A stretch of DNA of 64,000 bases, taken from DSVQ01 sp964484765. GTDB lineage: Bacteria > Planctomycetota > Planctomycetia > Planctomycetales > Planctomycetaceae. Each line of letters begins with the position of its first letter. Position 1 is the first letter of the stretch. Positions 21,038-29,461 of the stretch are shown here, piece by piece. Below the pieces are notes generated by a model, which saw only the letters and a list, made by a program, of their open reading frames with translations, did not search any database and had not been told where the DNA came from. The stretch spans positions 24,724 through 88,723 of the forward strand of contig CAZAGI010000025.1 of NCBI GenBank assembly GCA_964484765.1. The letters are read 5' to 3'. The position numbers and the translations under genes are program-made.

Positions 21038-21919
21038 TCAAAACGTAGGTGAGTCCAATTTCTCTTTGACCTTCGTGGTCGTGCGCCAATACGAATTCGT
21101 ATCTGGGAGAGCACCTTCCGGGTGAATCGCCGGCTCATGGTGGATTTCTTTGTCTCCGTAGCTCACAAAGATTTCCGCATTGGAAGTCCGGCCGATTCCA
21201 AACTGCCAGATCGGTTTGGCTTCATCGACTGGCATGACGGCTTCAAGGAACAGAGTGGCTTCCGGATTGGTTCCCTGAGCGACGATAAACAGAGCCCCGT
21301 CAACCAATTGCTGGGCACGATCTTCATAGCGATGCACGGGAGTGGCTAACAGCCGCAATTCGTGCCGTGCCCCATCACCCCCGGGCCAAGACCACAATTG
21401 GTGGGCCGCCATGTTCTGCACGATTCCCTTCATCTGACGGAGGCGGGCCGCTGGTGTCTCGGCGGGAACTGGCGCACCGGGCAATGGCAGGAACTTCACA
21501 TTGCTCGAATGGGGTGTCCACGTCTCACCACTGGCCGTCGTCATTTCAATGGGGACATCGGTTGTCGCATGAAACTGCCAGAACCAGAGGCGCTGTTCCC
21601 GGACCTGAAGCATTTCCAGCACTGCGGCGGGTCGGCCGCGCTGACCCCAAATCCAGACGGTCCCATGATGGCCCCCCCACAAGGGCGCTGTGTGTCGGAA
21701 GACAGGCTTGTCGCCGCGCTCAATCGGCATGCCGGTCTTCACGAACTTGATCCGGACCGGCGCGACTTGCTCCAGAGCTGCCTGCAGTTCCGCCTGCGAA
21801 CGCTTCGCATGGGCCGACTCCTTTGCAGGAGCCGCGGGCTGGACTTGAGCCAGTAACAACGGACTGGTCAAGCAGAACAGGCCAATCACAGATATTATTC
21901 GGCGATACCGAGGATTCAT
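21038..21919 (-). CDS. Secreted protein of unknown function (293 aa)
   Basis: The product has a clear signal peptide (residues 1-25, hydrophobic core 'ISVIGLFCLTSPLLLAQ') and a ~265-residue globular part. A GAGG ribosome site 5 bases upstream supports the start. The body contains 'PVFRHTAPLWGGHHGTVWIWGQRGRPAAVLEM' in two adjoining stretches, 'LWFWQFHATTD', and a later 'LRLLATPVHRYED' followed by 'DGALFIVAQGTNPEATLFLE'. This pattern recurs in uncharacterised planctomycete secreted proteins as I remember them. No catalytic signature is recognised. It lies downstream of no obvious operon partner and diverges from the PSCyt gene. Confidence 0.75.
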   Translation of the reverse strand: MNPRYRRIISVIGLFCLTSPLLLAQVQPAAPAKESAHAKRSQAELQAALEQVAPVRIKFVKTGMPIERGDKPVFRHTAPLWGGHHGTVWIWGQRGRPAAVLEMLQVREQRLWFWQFHATTDVPIEMTTASGETWTPHSSNVKFLPLPGAPVPAETPAARLRQMKGIVQNMAAHQLWSWPGGDGARHELRLLATPVHRYEDRAQQLVDGALFIVAQGTNPEATLFLEAVMPVDEAKPIWQFGIGRTSNAEIFVSYGDKEIHHEPAIHPEGALPDTNSYWRTTTKVKEKLDSPTF

Positions 21920-22293
21920 CGATACCTCACTCAGTTCATGGCAACAGCGAACATTTCACCGCAGCGCTAGGTCGACCGAATTCCCATCACATGTACAATC
22001 AGTACGTTAGAACGACGTTATCCCCGACGCAAGCTCGTTCGTTGACGGCTTCGTTAAATCCTCGGCCTGGCAAGCCAAACGAGACTGCACTTCCGTACTG
22101 ACGATCAGCGGGAATCATCGATCGCCGCTCGCTTCGATGTGGCTGGGCAGCACGGGCAGCGGCAGTTGGCTACAATCGTGAGTGAATCGGCGTTGCGATC
22201 GGTCCGAGGTCGCCCGATTGGGGAGACGCTGGGTTGAGAATGATGACCCCGAGCGAAGTGAGCTAAACCTTGTTTCGTCATGGTGACAGCATC
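21920..22293. other. Divergent intergenic region (374 bp) with possible RAYT remnant
   Basis: The region separates the secreted protein gene (minus) from the PSCyt gene (plus). At 22166-22237 the plus strand encodes a short tail reading 'ESALRSVRGRPIGETLG' then stop. This is reminiscent of the 'RGRP.G' segment near the end of REP-associated (IS200-like) transposases. The remnant is too short to call firmly. No other structure is evident. Confidence 0.3.
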
Positions 22294-24684
22294 ATGGTGT
22301 TGCGTCGTCAACTTCAGAACGGACCCGTTTGGCCTTTCTTCAGACCGACTGGAAGAAGATTGGGTTTCTCCCAGCATGCCTTCGGCGTTGTCGCTTCGTG
22401 GATGGTTTGTCTGATTGCGCTCGTTTCGTTGGCAGAATCCGCGGAGCCGGATGATGCGGCATTCTTTCGGGAGAAGATCGAGCCGGTTTTGAAGGCGAAA
22501 TGTTACGAGTGTCACTCCAACCACGCAGACAAGGTCCAGGGTGGGTTGCGGTTGGACACGCGCGCCGCGGTCCTGCGCGGCGGCGAAAGCGGGTCCGCGG
22601 TGGTACCGGGAAAGAGTTCTGCGAGTCTGTTGATTCAGGCGATTCGCCATACAGGCGGGTTGGCGATGCCGCCCCAGCAGCCGAAACTTCCCGACAGCAC
22701 AATCGCGGACTTTGTGAAGTGGGTTGAAGCTGGTGCCGTGGACCCTCGTGGCGGGGTTGAACCCGAGGACACACTTTCAGCACTGACCGAAGCCCGAAAT
22801 CATTGGGCGTTTCAGCCGATCAAATCCGCTGCCCCACCGACAGTCGTCGCGGCTGGTTGGGCACGATCTCCGGTGGATGCCTTCGTCCTCGCGAAACTGG
22901 AATCGCGAAATTGGAAGCCCGCGCCACCGGCCCCGCGGGCAGAACTGATTCGCCGCCTCTCGTTCGATCTTCTTGGTTTGCCTCCCGCTCCGGAAGAGAT
23001 CGAAGCCTTCGTCAATGATCCGTCGCCCGATGCATATCCGCGGCTCGTCGATCGGTTGCTGGCCAGTCCACAGTACGGTGAGCGCGCGGCGATACCCTGG
23101 TTGGACGTGGTCCGCTTCGCCGAGTCGGAAGGCTTCGAGTATGACCGGCACATCCCGGATGCCTGGCGATACCGGGACTATGTCATAGACTCGTTCAATG
23201 CCGACAAGCCGTTTGATCAATTTGTCCGTGAACAGATCGCCGGGGACGAGATCGATCCGAAAAATGCCGAGTATCAGACCGCGTCCATCTTTCATCGGTT
23301 GGGACCAGTTCGTCGCAATGCGGGCAATCCCGACATCGCCCTCAGCCGCAATGAAGTCCTGACCGAACGCACCGACATCATCGGGGCCGCGTTTCTCGGA
23401 CTGACCATCGGTTGCGCGCGCTGTCACAACCACAAGTTGGAACCGATTTCGCAGAAGGATTACTACCGCTTTCAGGCTTATTTTGCAGCGACGGAAGAGC
23501 ATAACATCCTGCTGGCTTCTGCCGACGAACAGCGTCATTGGGAAGCCCGAACCAAGAAAGCGAAGGATGAGATCGAAGCTTTACGAACCAAGGCACGCAG
23601 TGCCGAAGGAAACGTGAAAGCACAACTGGAAGAACAGATCGAAGCGCTGGAAGATCAGTTGCCCGCACCGCTGTCGACGATTCCCGCGACCTGGAATGTG
23701 ATGGAGAAGCGGACAGGCATCCATGTTTTGCGGCGTGGAGTCTGGGAAAATAAAGGGGAGGCGGTGGGACCGCGGCCGCTGAGTGTGCTGGTCGCCGATG
23801 ATGTTTCCGAACTCGCCGCGGATGTCACCAATCCCCGCACGCATCTCGCTGAATGGCTGACTTCGCCGAAGCATCCGCTCACGGCGCGGGTCATCGTCAA
23901 TCGGTTATGGCAGCAGCATTTCGGCGTCGGCCTCGTGAAGACGGCCAATGATTTTGGAGTGAACGGCGAACGTCCCAGTCATCCGGAACTGCTCGATTGG
24001 TTGGCAACCACGTTGGTCGATAATGGCTGGCGGTTGAAACCGATTCATCGATTGATTGTGCTCAGCAGCACGTATCAGCAATCGAGTCACGCGCCATCGA
24101 ATGTACCGCAGAAAGTGACTGATCCGGAAAACCGCCTGCTGTGGCATTTTCCTCGGCGACGACTTTCGGCAGAGGAAGTGCGCGATGCCATGCTGTCGGT
24201 TTCCGGACGGATCAACACCAAGGCGGGCGGACCAAGCGTGATCGTTCCCGTCGATCCCGAATTGGTGCAATTGCTGTACAAACCCTCGCAGTGGTCCGTG
24301 ACCAAAGACGTGGTGGAACACGATCGGCGTTCGGTCTATCTGCTGGCCAAACGCAACCTGCGGCTGCCGTTTCTGGAAAGTCTTGATGCTCCGGCGCTCG
24401 CGATCAGTTGTTCCCGCCGCCTGGCGACCACACACGCTCCGCAGGCGCTGGAGCTGTTGAACGGCAGCTTGTCAAACGATCTGGCACAAGCGTTCGCTCA
24501 ACGATTGAAGGAAGAAACGGACGGCGATCATACGCACATTGTCGAACGCGCTTTTCTGTTGGCGCTCGGCCGACCGCCATTGCCCGATGAACGAACGAAA
24601 TCACTCGACTTTCTCCAGCAGCAGCCGCTCCACGAATTCACTCTCGCCCTCTTCAATCTCAACGGATTTCTGTATGTCCGCTGA
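22294..24684 (+). CDS. PSCyt1-DUF1549-DUF1553 planctomycete cytochrome-type protein
   Basis: The product has 796 residues from the ATG at 22294; an in-frame TTG at 22270 is possible. A hydrophobic export signal lies around residues 32-50. A cytochrome-c-like PSCyt1 domain follows with heme motif C70-x-x-C73-H74 ('CYECH') and a distal 'GGLAMPP' methionine loop. Then come DUF1549 (PSCyt2, ~170-390, with a second 'CARCH' motif at C374-C377-H378) and DUF1553 (PSD1, ~500-790, 'HPLTARVIVNRLWQQHFG'). The family is exported and thought to bind heme and possibly polysaccharide degradation products, although its function is unproven. Its stop overlaps the start of the downstream DUF1501 gene by 11 bp, the standard planctomycete pair. 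The protein is somewhat shorter than many homologues (about 1000 residues), because the inter-domain region is compact. Confidence 0.93.
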   Translation: MVLRRQLQNGPVWPFFRPTGRRLGFSQHAFGVVASWMVCLIALVSLAESAEPDDAAFFREKIEPVLKAKCYECHSNHADKVQGGLRLDTRAAVLRGGESGSAVVPGKSSASLLIQAIRHTGGLAMPPQQPKLPDSTIADFVKWVEAGAVDPRGGVEPEDTLSALTEARNHWAFQPIKSAAPPTVVAAGWARSPVDAFVLAKLESRNWKPAPPAPRAELIRRLSFDLLGLPPAPEEIEAFVNDPSPDAYPRLVDRLLASPQYGERAAIPWLDVVRFAESEGFEYDRHIPDAWRYRDYVIDSFNADKPFDQFVREQIAGDEIDPKNAEYQTASIFHRLGPVRRNAGNPDIALSRNEVLTERTDIIGAAFLGLTIGCARCHNHKLEPISQKDYYRFQAYFAATEEHNILLASADEQRHWEARTKKAKDEIEALRTKARSAEGNVKAQLEEQIEALEDQLPAPLSTIPATWNVMEKRTGIHVLRRGVWENKGEAVGPRPLSVLVADDVSELAADVTNPRTHLAEWLTSPKHPLTARVIVNRLWQQHFGVGLVKTANDFGVNGERPSHPELLDWLATTLVDNGWRLKPIHRLIVLSSTYQQSSHAPSNVPQKVTDPENRLLWHFPRRRLSAEEVRDAMLSVSGRINTKAGGPSVIVPVDPELVQLLYKPSQWSVTKDVVEHDRRSVYLLAKRNLRLPFLESLDAPALAISCSRRLATTHAPQALELLNGSLSNDLAQAFAQRLKEETDGDHTHIVERAFLLALGRPPLPDERTKSLDFLQQQPLHEFTLALFNLNGFLYVR

Positions 24685-26119
24685 ATTTCTTTCCTCCGCT
24701 CGATTTCCTCACAGCCGAGTGACGCGCACACGGCGCGATTTCATTCGCCACGCCTGTTGCGGGTTTGGTGGACTGGCACTGGCCTCGCTCTTGCATGACG
24801 AACAGGCTCGTGCAGCTACGACTCATCCACTGGCAGCGCGAGCCTCTCATTTTCCCGCCAAAGCCAGGTCGGTGATTTTTCTGTTCATGGCGGGGGGACC
24901 GAGCCACGTCGACACGTTTGATCCCAAGCCGCTGCTCAATGAATTGCATGGGCAACCGCGTCCCAAGGAATTCGGCGAAGCCAAGTATCAGTTCATCCAA
25001 GCCGATCCGCGACTGCTCGGCACACGGCGGTCATTCAAAAAGTACGGTGAAAGTGGTATCGAAGTCTCCGACCTGTTTCCGCACATCGCCAGCTGTATCG
25101 ACGACATCGCCGTCCTGCGGTCGTGCTACGGCGACTCGGTCGTCCATTCGGCAGCGCAGTATGAACTCTTCTCGGGGCGCGTTGTGCCGGGGTTTCCCAG
25201 CATGGGCTCCTGGCTGCTGTACGGCCTGGGTGCCGAAAGCCATTCGTTACCCAGTTATGTGGTGATGCCCGATCCGAAAGGAGCATTGGAAGCCGGCCAG
25301 CCGATGTACACGCAGGGCTTCCTCCCGGCCATCTATCAGCCGACGATGTTTCGTCCTGGTGAGCGTCCGGTATTGAATCTCGATTTGCCGCCTCATGTTG
25401 ACGCCAGTCAACGACGGCGAACGTTACAACTGATTCGCGATTTGAACGAGTCCACGCTCGTTGCCGATGATGAAGAGTTCCACGCGCGGATCAATGCGTA
25501 CGACGTCGCCTTCCGCATGCAGAGCGAAGCACCGGAGATTCTGGACATTTCGCGCGAGCCGAAAGAGACTCTCGACCTGTACGGCATCGGCACGGAACCG
25601 ACTCACGACTACGGCCGACGATGCCTGCTGGCCCGCAAGCTGGTGGAGCAGGGGGTGCGGTTCGTGTGCGTTGTGTCCGGCGGCGGTCCCGGCAACATGC
25701 AATGGGATGCGCATGGCGACATCGAAGAGAATCATCTTCGCAAAGCCGCCGAAACCGACCAGCCCGTGGCTGCCCTTTTGAAGGATCTCAAGCGCCGCGG
25801 GATGTTAGACAGCACGCTGGTTCTGTGGGGCGGTGAATTTGGTCGCTCACCCGAGGGGCAGTTGAGCAAAGGCCGCGACCATCACAACCTCGGTTTTTCC
25901 ATGTGGATGGCCGGCGGCGGAGTGAAAGGCGGCCAGATCGTCGGTGCCACCGACGCCATTGGCTTGCATGCCATCGAGCAGCGCTACCATTTCCGCGACA
26001 TCCACACGACGATCCTGCATCAGCTCGGCCTCGACCAGCACCAGCTCACCTATCCCCACCTCGGTCGTGACGAACGGCTGACTTTCGTCGAAGGAAAAAT
26101 CATCCGCGAGATTGTGTAA
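24674..26119 (+). CDS. DUF1501 protein paired with the PSCyt gene, Tat-exported
   Basis: The start is taken at the ATG at 24674, which gives a canonical twin-arginine leader (R20-R21-D-F, then 'GFGGLALASLL') and an 11-bp overlap with the upstream gene; the frame stays open further upstream but would precede the leader. The 481-residue product carries the DUF1501 landmarks 'FMAGGPSHVDTFDPKP', 'VVHSAAQYELFSGR', 'MQWDAHGDIEENH', 'LWGGEFGRSPEGQ' and 'GRDHHNLGFSMWMAGGG', typical of the alkaline-phosphatase-like fold. Translational coupling implies that it is made with and acts with the exported PSCyt1/DUF1553 protein. The substrate is unknown. It ends 21 bp from the convergent DUF1593 gene. Confidence 0.94.
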   Translation: MSAEFLSSARFPHSRVTRTRRDFIRHACCGFGGLALASLLHDEQARAATTHPLAARASHFPAKARSVIFLFMAGGPSHVDTFDPKPLLNELHGQPRPKEFGEAKYQFIQADPRLLGTRRSFKKYGESGIEVSDLFPHIASCIDDIAVLRSCYGDSVVHSAAQYELFSGRVVPGFPSMGSWLLYGLGAESHSLPSYVVMPDPKGALEAGQPMYTQGFLPAIYQPTMFRPGERPVLNLDLPPHVDASQRRRTLQLIRDLNESTLVADDEEFHARINAYDVAFRMQSEAPEILDISREPKETLDLYGIGTEPTHDYGRRCLLARKLVEQGVRFVCVVSGGGPGNMQWDAHGDIEENHLRKAAETDQPVAALLKDLKRRGMLDSTLVLWGGEFGRSPEGQLSKGRDHHNLGFSMWMAGGGVKGGQIVGATDAIGLHAIEQRYHFRDIHTTILHQLGLDQHQLTYPHLGRDERLTFVEGKIIREIV

Positions 26120-26140
26120 ACAGCGACGCTGAACACCGAG

Positions 26141-27544
26141 TCATGGCTTCGGTGACGTGGTGACGATGACCCGCTGGTAACGTGTCAGTCGAGGTGATCC
26201 GTCGTCGGTGACCATCAGGATGATATGCAAAGTCTGATCGGAATCGACTTGAGAAGCAATGAATGAAGCCTGCGGAGATGTCGCCTTTGCAATGACGAGT
26301 GGTGGACCGCGATAAGTGCCTGGTTCCGGGTAATTGACCCAATGAAACGTCAGACCGTTGCGATCGGGATCGGACGATTCACGGGCATCCAGCATGACCA
26401 TCTCACCGGACTTGACTGATCGGCGCGACTCTCCAACGACACGCGCGATCGGGGGATGATTGGCACCGGCAAAATCTGCAACGCACCAGCCCAGACGAGC
26501 ACGGAAGTCGTTCTGCAAATGGTCCGCCCACCGGCGGAGCGTATTGTCGCGGTGGGTGCTGTCCTGCCAGGCATCCTGCTGATTGGCCCAGTAGTACGGC
26601 CGGTCTCGAAAGTGTTCCATGAGGCCATACCGGCCGGCCCAGCTGCCCCACGCGGGTTGCGTCGGGTCGCTCAAGCCCGTCGGCACGAGGTACAGGAAAG
26701 TGGGCGAGTCGCCTTCCTTCTGGGCATGCGTTGTGTTGGTCGGATAGAGCGCTCCGAGCGGCCCGTGACCGCTCAACATATCGCGTTGCAGATCGAACCC
26801 ACCAGCCGTGGCCGTGAGCTCAGAAAAGCGATGATACCACCGCTTGCCGGCCAGCGGCGGGCTGAACGTGTCCACCCATTGCTGAAACGGTGGGTGTAAC
26901 CGCGTGGCGTGATCGCCGAGAAAATTCTTGTCGCCTGTGTCGTTGTGGCCAATGATGCGCAGCCGGTTCTTGAATTTCTCGTAGCCCGCCTGGCCGCGCT
27001 CGGCGAGAATCTTGTCAAGGGCACGCTTCAGGTTGTTGGCGGAAATTGGTTCTGTTCCCCAATCGCAGTACCAGACCGGCCGCGGGTCGGGACTGTCGGC
27101 CGCTGCGATGATCAGCTCCACACCGTCTTCGCTGTCCGTATAGCCCGACACAGTCCGCCGCAGCAAATCATCGGACTTGGGATAACGAGTATCGTGCATC
27201 ACGAGATGAGAGTAACACTCGCCGTAGGCCCGCACCTGGCGTTGAACGATACCCAGCCCGGTGCGTTCCGAATTGAGATTCTCTCCATCACGCGCACGGG
27301 CACGGTTGCAGATGATGCCTTCCACGTCCCATTCGTTCGTGTACAGCAGGAATCTCACAAGCGACTGTTCATCATCGGGATCGCCACCAGCATCGGTCTC
27401 GATGAGCACGCGCAGCCGCTCATTGGCGGCGGGTAATGGTGCGGGAGGCGGCTGGGCGGAAGTGCTCTGAGAATGGCTTGCCAGGACCGCGACAGCCCAC
27501 ACATTCAACAGGACTGCCCGAAGTCCGTTTTCGAGAGGGATCAT
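26141..27544 (-). CDS. DUF1593 protein, nucleoside-hydrolase-like, secreted
   Basis: The product has 467 residues from the ATG at 27544, which places a signal peptide at residues 1-30 (hydrophobic 'AVLLNVWAVAVLA', then 'SAQ'). The N-terminal domain begins 'RLRVLIETDAGGDPDDEQS', the acidic calcium-binding loop of the nucleoside-hydrolase superfamily, and continues with 'NRARARDGEN' and 'WYCDWGTEP'. A C-terminal Ig-like segment follows ('VKSGEMVMLDARESSDPDRNGLTFHWVNYPE'; seen in two adjacent stretches). This is the layout of DUF1593/Sde182-type proteins, which occur with polysaccharide-degrading systems. A hydrolase acting on a sugar substrate outside the cytoplasm is plausible but unproven. 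It converges on the PSCyt/DUF1501 pair. Confidence 0.87.
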   Translation of the reverse strand: MIPLENGLRAVLLNVWAVAVLASHSQSTSAQPPPAPLPAANERLRVLIETDAGGDPDDEQSLVRFLLYTNEWDVEGIICNRARARDGENLNSERTGLGIVQRQVRAYGECYSHLVMHDTRYPKSDDLLRRTVSGYTDSEDGVELIIAAADSPDPRPVWYCDWGTEPISANNLKRALDKILAERGQAGYEKFKNRLRIIGHNDTGDKNFLGDHATRLHPPFQQWVDTFSPPLAGKRWYHRFSELTATAGGFDLQRDMLSGHGPLGALYPTNTTHAQKEGDSPTFLYLVPTGLSDPTQPAWGSWAGRYGLMEHFRDRPYYWANQQDAWQDSTHRDNTLRRWADHLQNDFRARLGWCVADFAGANHPPIARVVGESRRSVKSGEMVMLDARESSDPDRNGLTFHWVNYPEPGTYRGPPLVIAKATSPQASFIASQVDSDQTLHIILMVTDDGSPRLTRYQRVIVTTSPKP

Positions 27545-27713
27545 GACATGGGGCCAATCTGGAACAGTGAAGACTACGGCCGTTGTTCCAGCCAGAGATA
27601 AGCTGGGAACCACTGAAGGTCAACTGAACCGAACCCCCTGTCTGCGCGAAATCCTCTTCAGAATGGCGTAGCGGACGCAAACAATCGACGTGAAAAACAA
27701 GTATGCTCGTCTG

Positions 27714-28328
27714 CTACCTGGACCTGGCGATCAACGCGAAAAAACGGCAGGCGTCATCGGCGAACGGCCCGCCGGGATCGACCACGACGCCCTCACGATA
27801 GCAGATGATTTTGTCTCCGCCCCCCTCCACCCGCCAATCGGAGTGCTGCTCAATAAAGCTCATCGTCTGATCGTTGAATCGCGCACGAATCTCGTCTTCG
27901 TCATCTCCATGAACGACGCACTTTTTTGCGAACTCTCTGCTCGATTCAAACCGGATTGGACTGGGGCCAAACAGGTCTCGGTTGGCCCAGTGGACCTGTG
28001 GGCTCAGTTCGAAGTACGGAAGCCGCAGCCGATCACGGCGCAACCACACAACAGACTGATTCACTAGTTTGCTTTGTTTGCCGACCGGAACGACATAGCT
28101 GAAAACAAACTCGGCGACCGTGGTCTTGCCGCGTTTCTCCGTCCGAAAGTTGGACAGCCTGGGGGTATGTCCTCGGGAGAAGAGCGCAAACTCCTCGGCC
28201 TGTAACTCCAACTCATCCGAGAGCTTACGAAAGACTCGTGCCGCTTGCCAACGAGGAATCTCAAGCAACAGGTAGAACGGAAGGAACAGGACCAACGGCA
28301 ACACAATGAAAACAAGCACACTCGTCAT
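27714..28328 (-). CDS. Membrane-anchored protein of unknown function (204 aa)
   Basis: An N-terminal transmembrane helix (residues 1-24, 'VLVFIVLPLVLFLPFYLLL') anchors a ~180-residue soluble domain with mixed alpha/beta character. Visible stretches include 'AEFVFSYVVPVGKQS', 'ELSPQVHWANRDLFG' and 'SDWRVEGGGDKIICYREG'. The ATG at 28328 is preferred over a TTG at 28343. No family is recognised. It lies between two other minus-strand genes without overlap. Confidence 0.7.
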   Translation of the reverse strand: MTSVLVFIVLPLVLFLPFYLLLEIPRWQAARVFRKLSDELELQAEEFALFSRGHTPRLSNFRTEKRGKTTVAEFVFSYVVPVGKQSKLVNQSVVWLRRDRLRLPYFELSPQVHWANRDLFGPSPIRFESSREFAKKCVVHGDDEDEIRARFNDQTMSFIEQHSDWRVEGGGDKIICYREGVVVDPGGPFADDACRFFALIARSR

Positions 28329-28538
28329 CGAAATGGAATCCAAAACTGACGCATCGTCGCCTCGCTATCCCACCTCTGTCGGCTGCTTCAGCGGATTTTG
28401 CGGAGTCGTCCGATGCCTTGGCCGTTTCGGGGACACACAGCGGTGGATCATTCACTCAATCGGCGGTATTCAGCTTCGATCACCTTGTAGAAGACAACAT
28501 CCCGCGACTTGCGCGATCGACAAACCGGTCACGGCATC

Positions 28539-29399
28539 TCAAGGAACCGCGATCGCCTCGATTTTGACCGGCTTCCCGTCTTGAGGGTCGCCGATCTGCC
28601 GCGCGATGGCGGGGTCAAGCGATGGGGAGAAATTCCTCACGGCACCATCGGCCATCAGGACCATCACCGGACCTCTGCCAGCCGCACCAAAGGCATTCGG
28701 ACCGCCCCCGAAACCGGCGCCGGCATCACGCACATTCGAAGGATCGGCCCACGGCTTGAAACCCTCGTTGACGGTTCCGACCAACATCGTCTGGGACATT
28801 CCATCGGAGATATCGCGGATCGAAAGCCCTTTCTCGGGCTGAAAGATGGCAGAATTCCCGGCCAACTGCGATCGGGCATACCCCCGCGGGTCTGGCGACG
28901 GTGGCGGCAGCAAGAGATTGAGAAAGGCAGGTACCTCTTGCTGGAACCCGGCTTGCACGGGAGTTTCATCCCAAGGCTTCTTCAGGTCCAGCTGGTTATA
29001 CAAAGGCGCTTCACCAACGGATGGCAGCAGATAGGTCATCCACGACTGTGCTGGCGACGCACCTCGGTAGCTCTCGCCGAACGGCGGAAAGTGCCCGTAG
29101 ACGTCATGAAAGTTGTGCATGACCAGCCCCAGCAACTTGAGACTATTCCGAAACTGCGTGCGGCGCGCGTCTGCCCTGGCTTGCAAGGTCGACTGCACAA
29201 TCAGATAGCCACCCCCGATCAGCAAGACTCCGAGCAACAAGAGCGGCAAGGCCTTTCTGAGGATTCCTGGCGGCGGAGGCGCTGCCGTCGCTTGAGTGAC
29301 GGTCCCCGGTTTCGGCGCTGGAGCAAGCGGTGTCCCACACTTGGAACAGATTCGAGTTTTCTTTCCGACATGCTTCTGGCAATTGGGGCATTGGGGCAT
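28539..29399 (-). CDS. Zinc-ribbon/TM protein with DUF1559-like (SBP_bac_10) domain
   Basis: Starting at the ATG at 29399, the product begins with a zinc ribbon (C4-x2-C7 ... C18-x2-C21 in 'CPNCQKHVGKKTRICSKC'), then a proline-rich linker and one transmembrane helix (~46-66). The rest resembles the DUF1559 body common in planctomycetes: 'RNSLKLLGLVMHNFHDVYGHFPP', 'SWMTYLLPSVGEAPLYNQLDLKKPWD' in pieces, 'SIRDISDGMSQTMLVGTV' and the terminal 'MADGAVRNFSPSLDP'. Standard DUF1559 proteins have a prepilin-like leader with a 'GFTLVE' motif, which is absent here and replaced by the zinc ribbon and TM helix. It is the last gene of the kinase/TlpA/HEAT operon. Its role is unknown. Confidence 0.85.
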   Translation of the reverse strand: MPQCPNCQKHVGKKTRICSKCGTPLAPAPKPGTVTQATAAPPPPGILRKALPLLLLGVLLIGGGYLIVQSTLQARADARRTQFRNSLKLLGLVMHNFHDVYGHFPPFGESYRGASPAQSWMTYLLPSVGEAPLYNQLDLKKPWDETPVQAGFQQEVPAFLNLLLPPPSPDPRGYARSQLAGNSAIFQPEKGLSIRDISDGMSQTMLVGTVNEGFKPWADPSNVRDAGAGFGGGPNAFGAAGRGPVMVLMADGAVRNFSPSLDPAIARQIGDPQDGKPVKIEAIAVP

Positions 29400-29461
29400 T
29401 AAGGAAGTCCTGTGTGGAGTCACGGTCACCGATCGTCGCGTTCGGATTATCGGCTGCGGGG

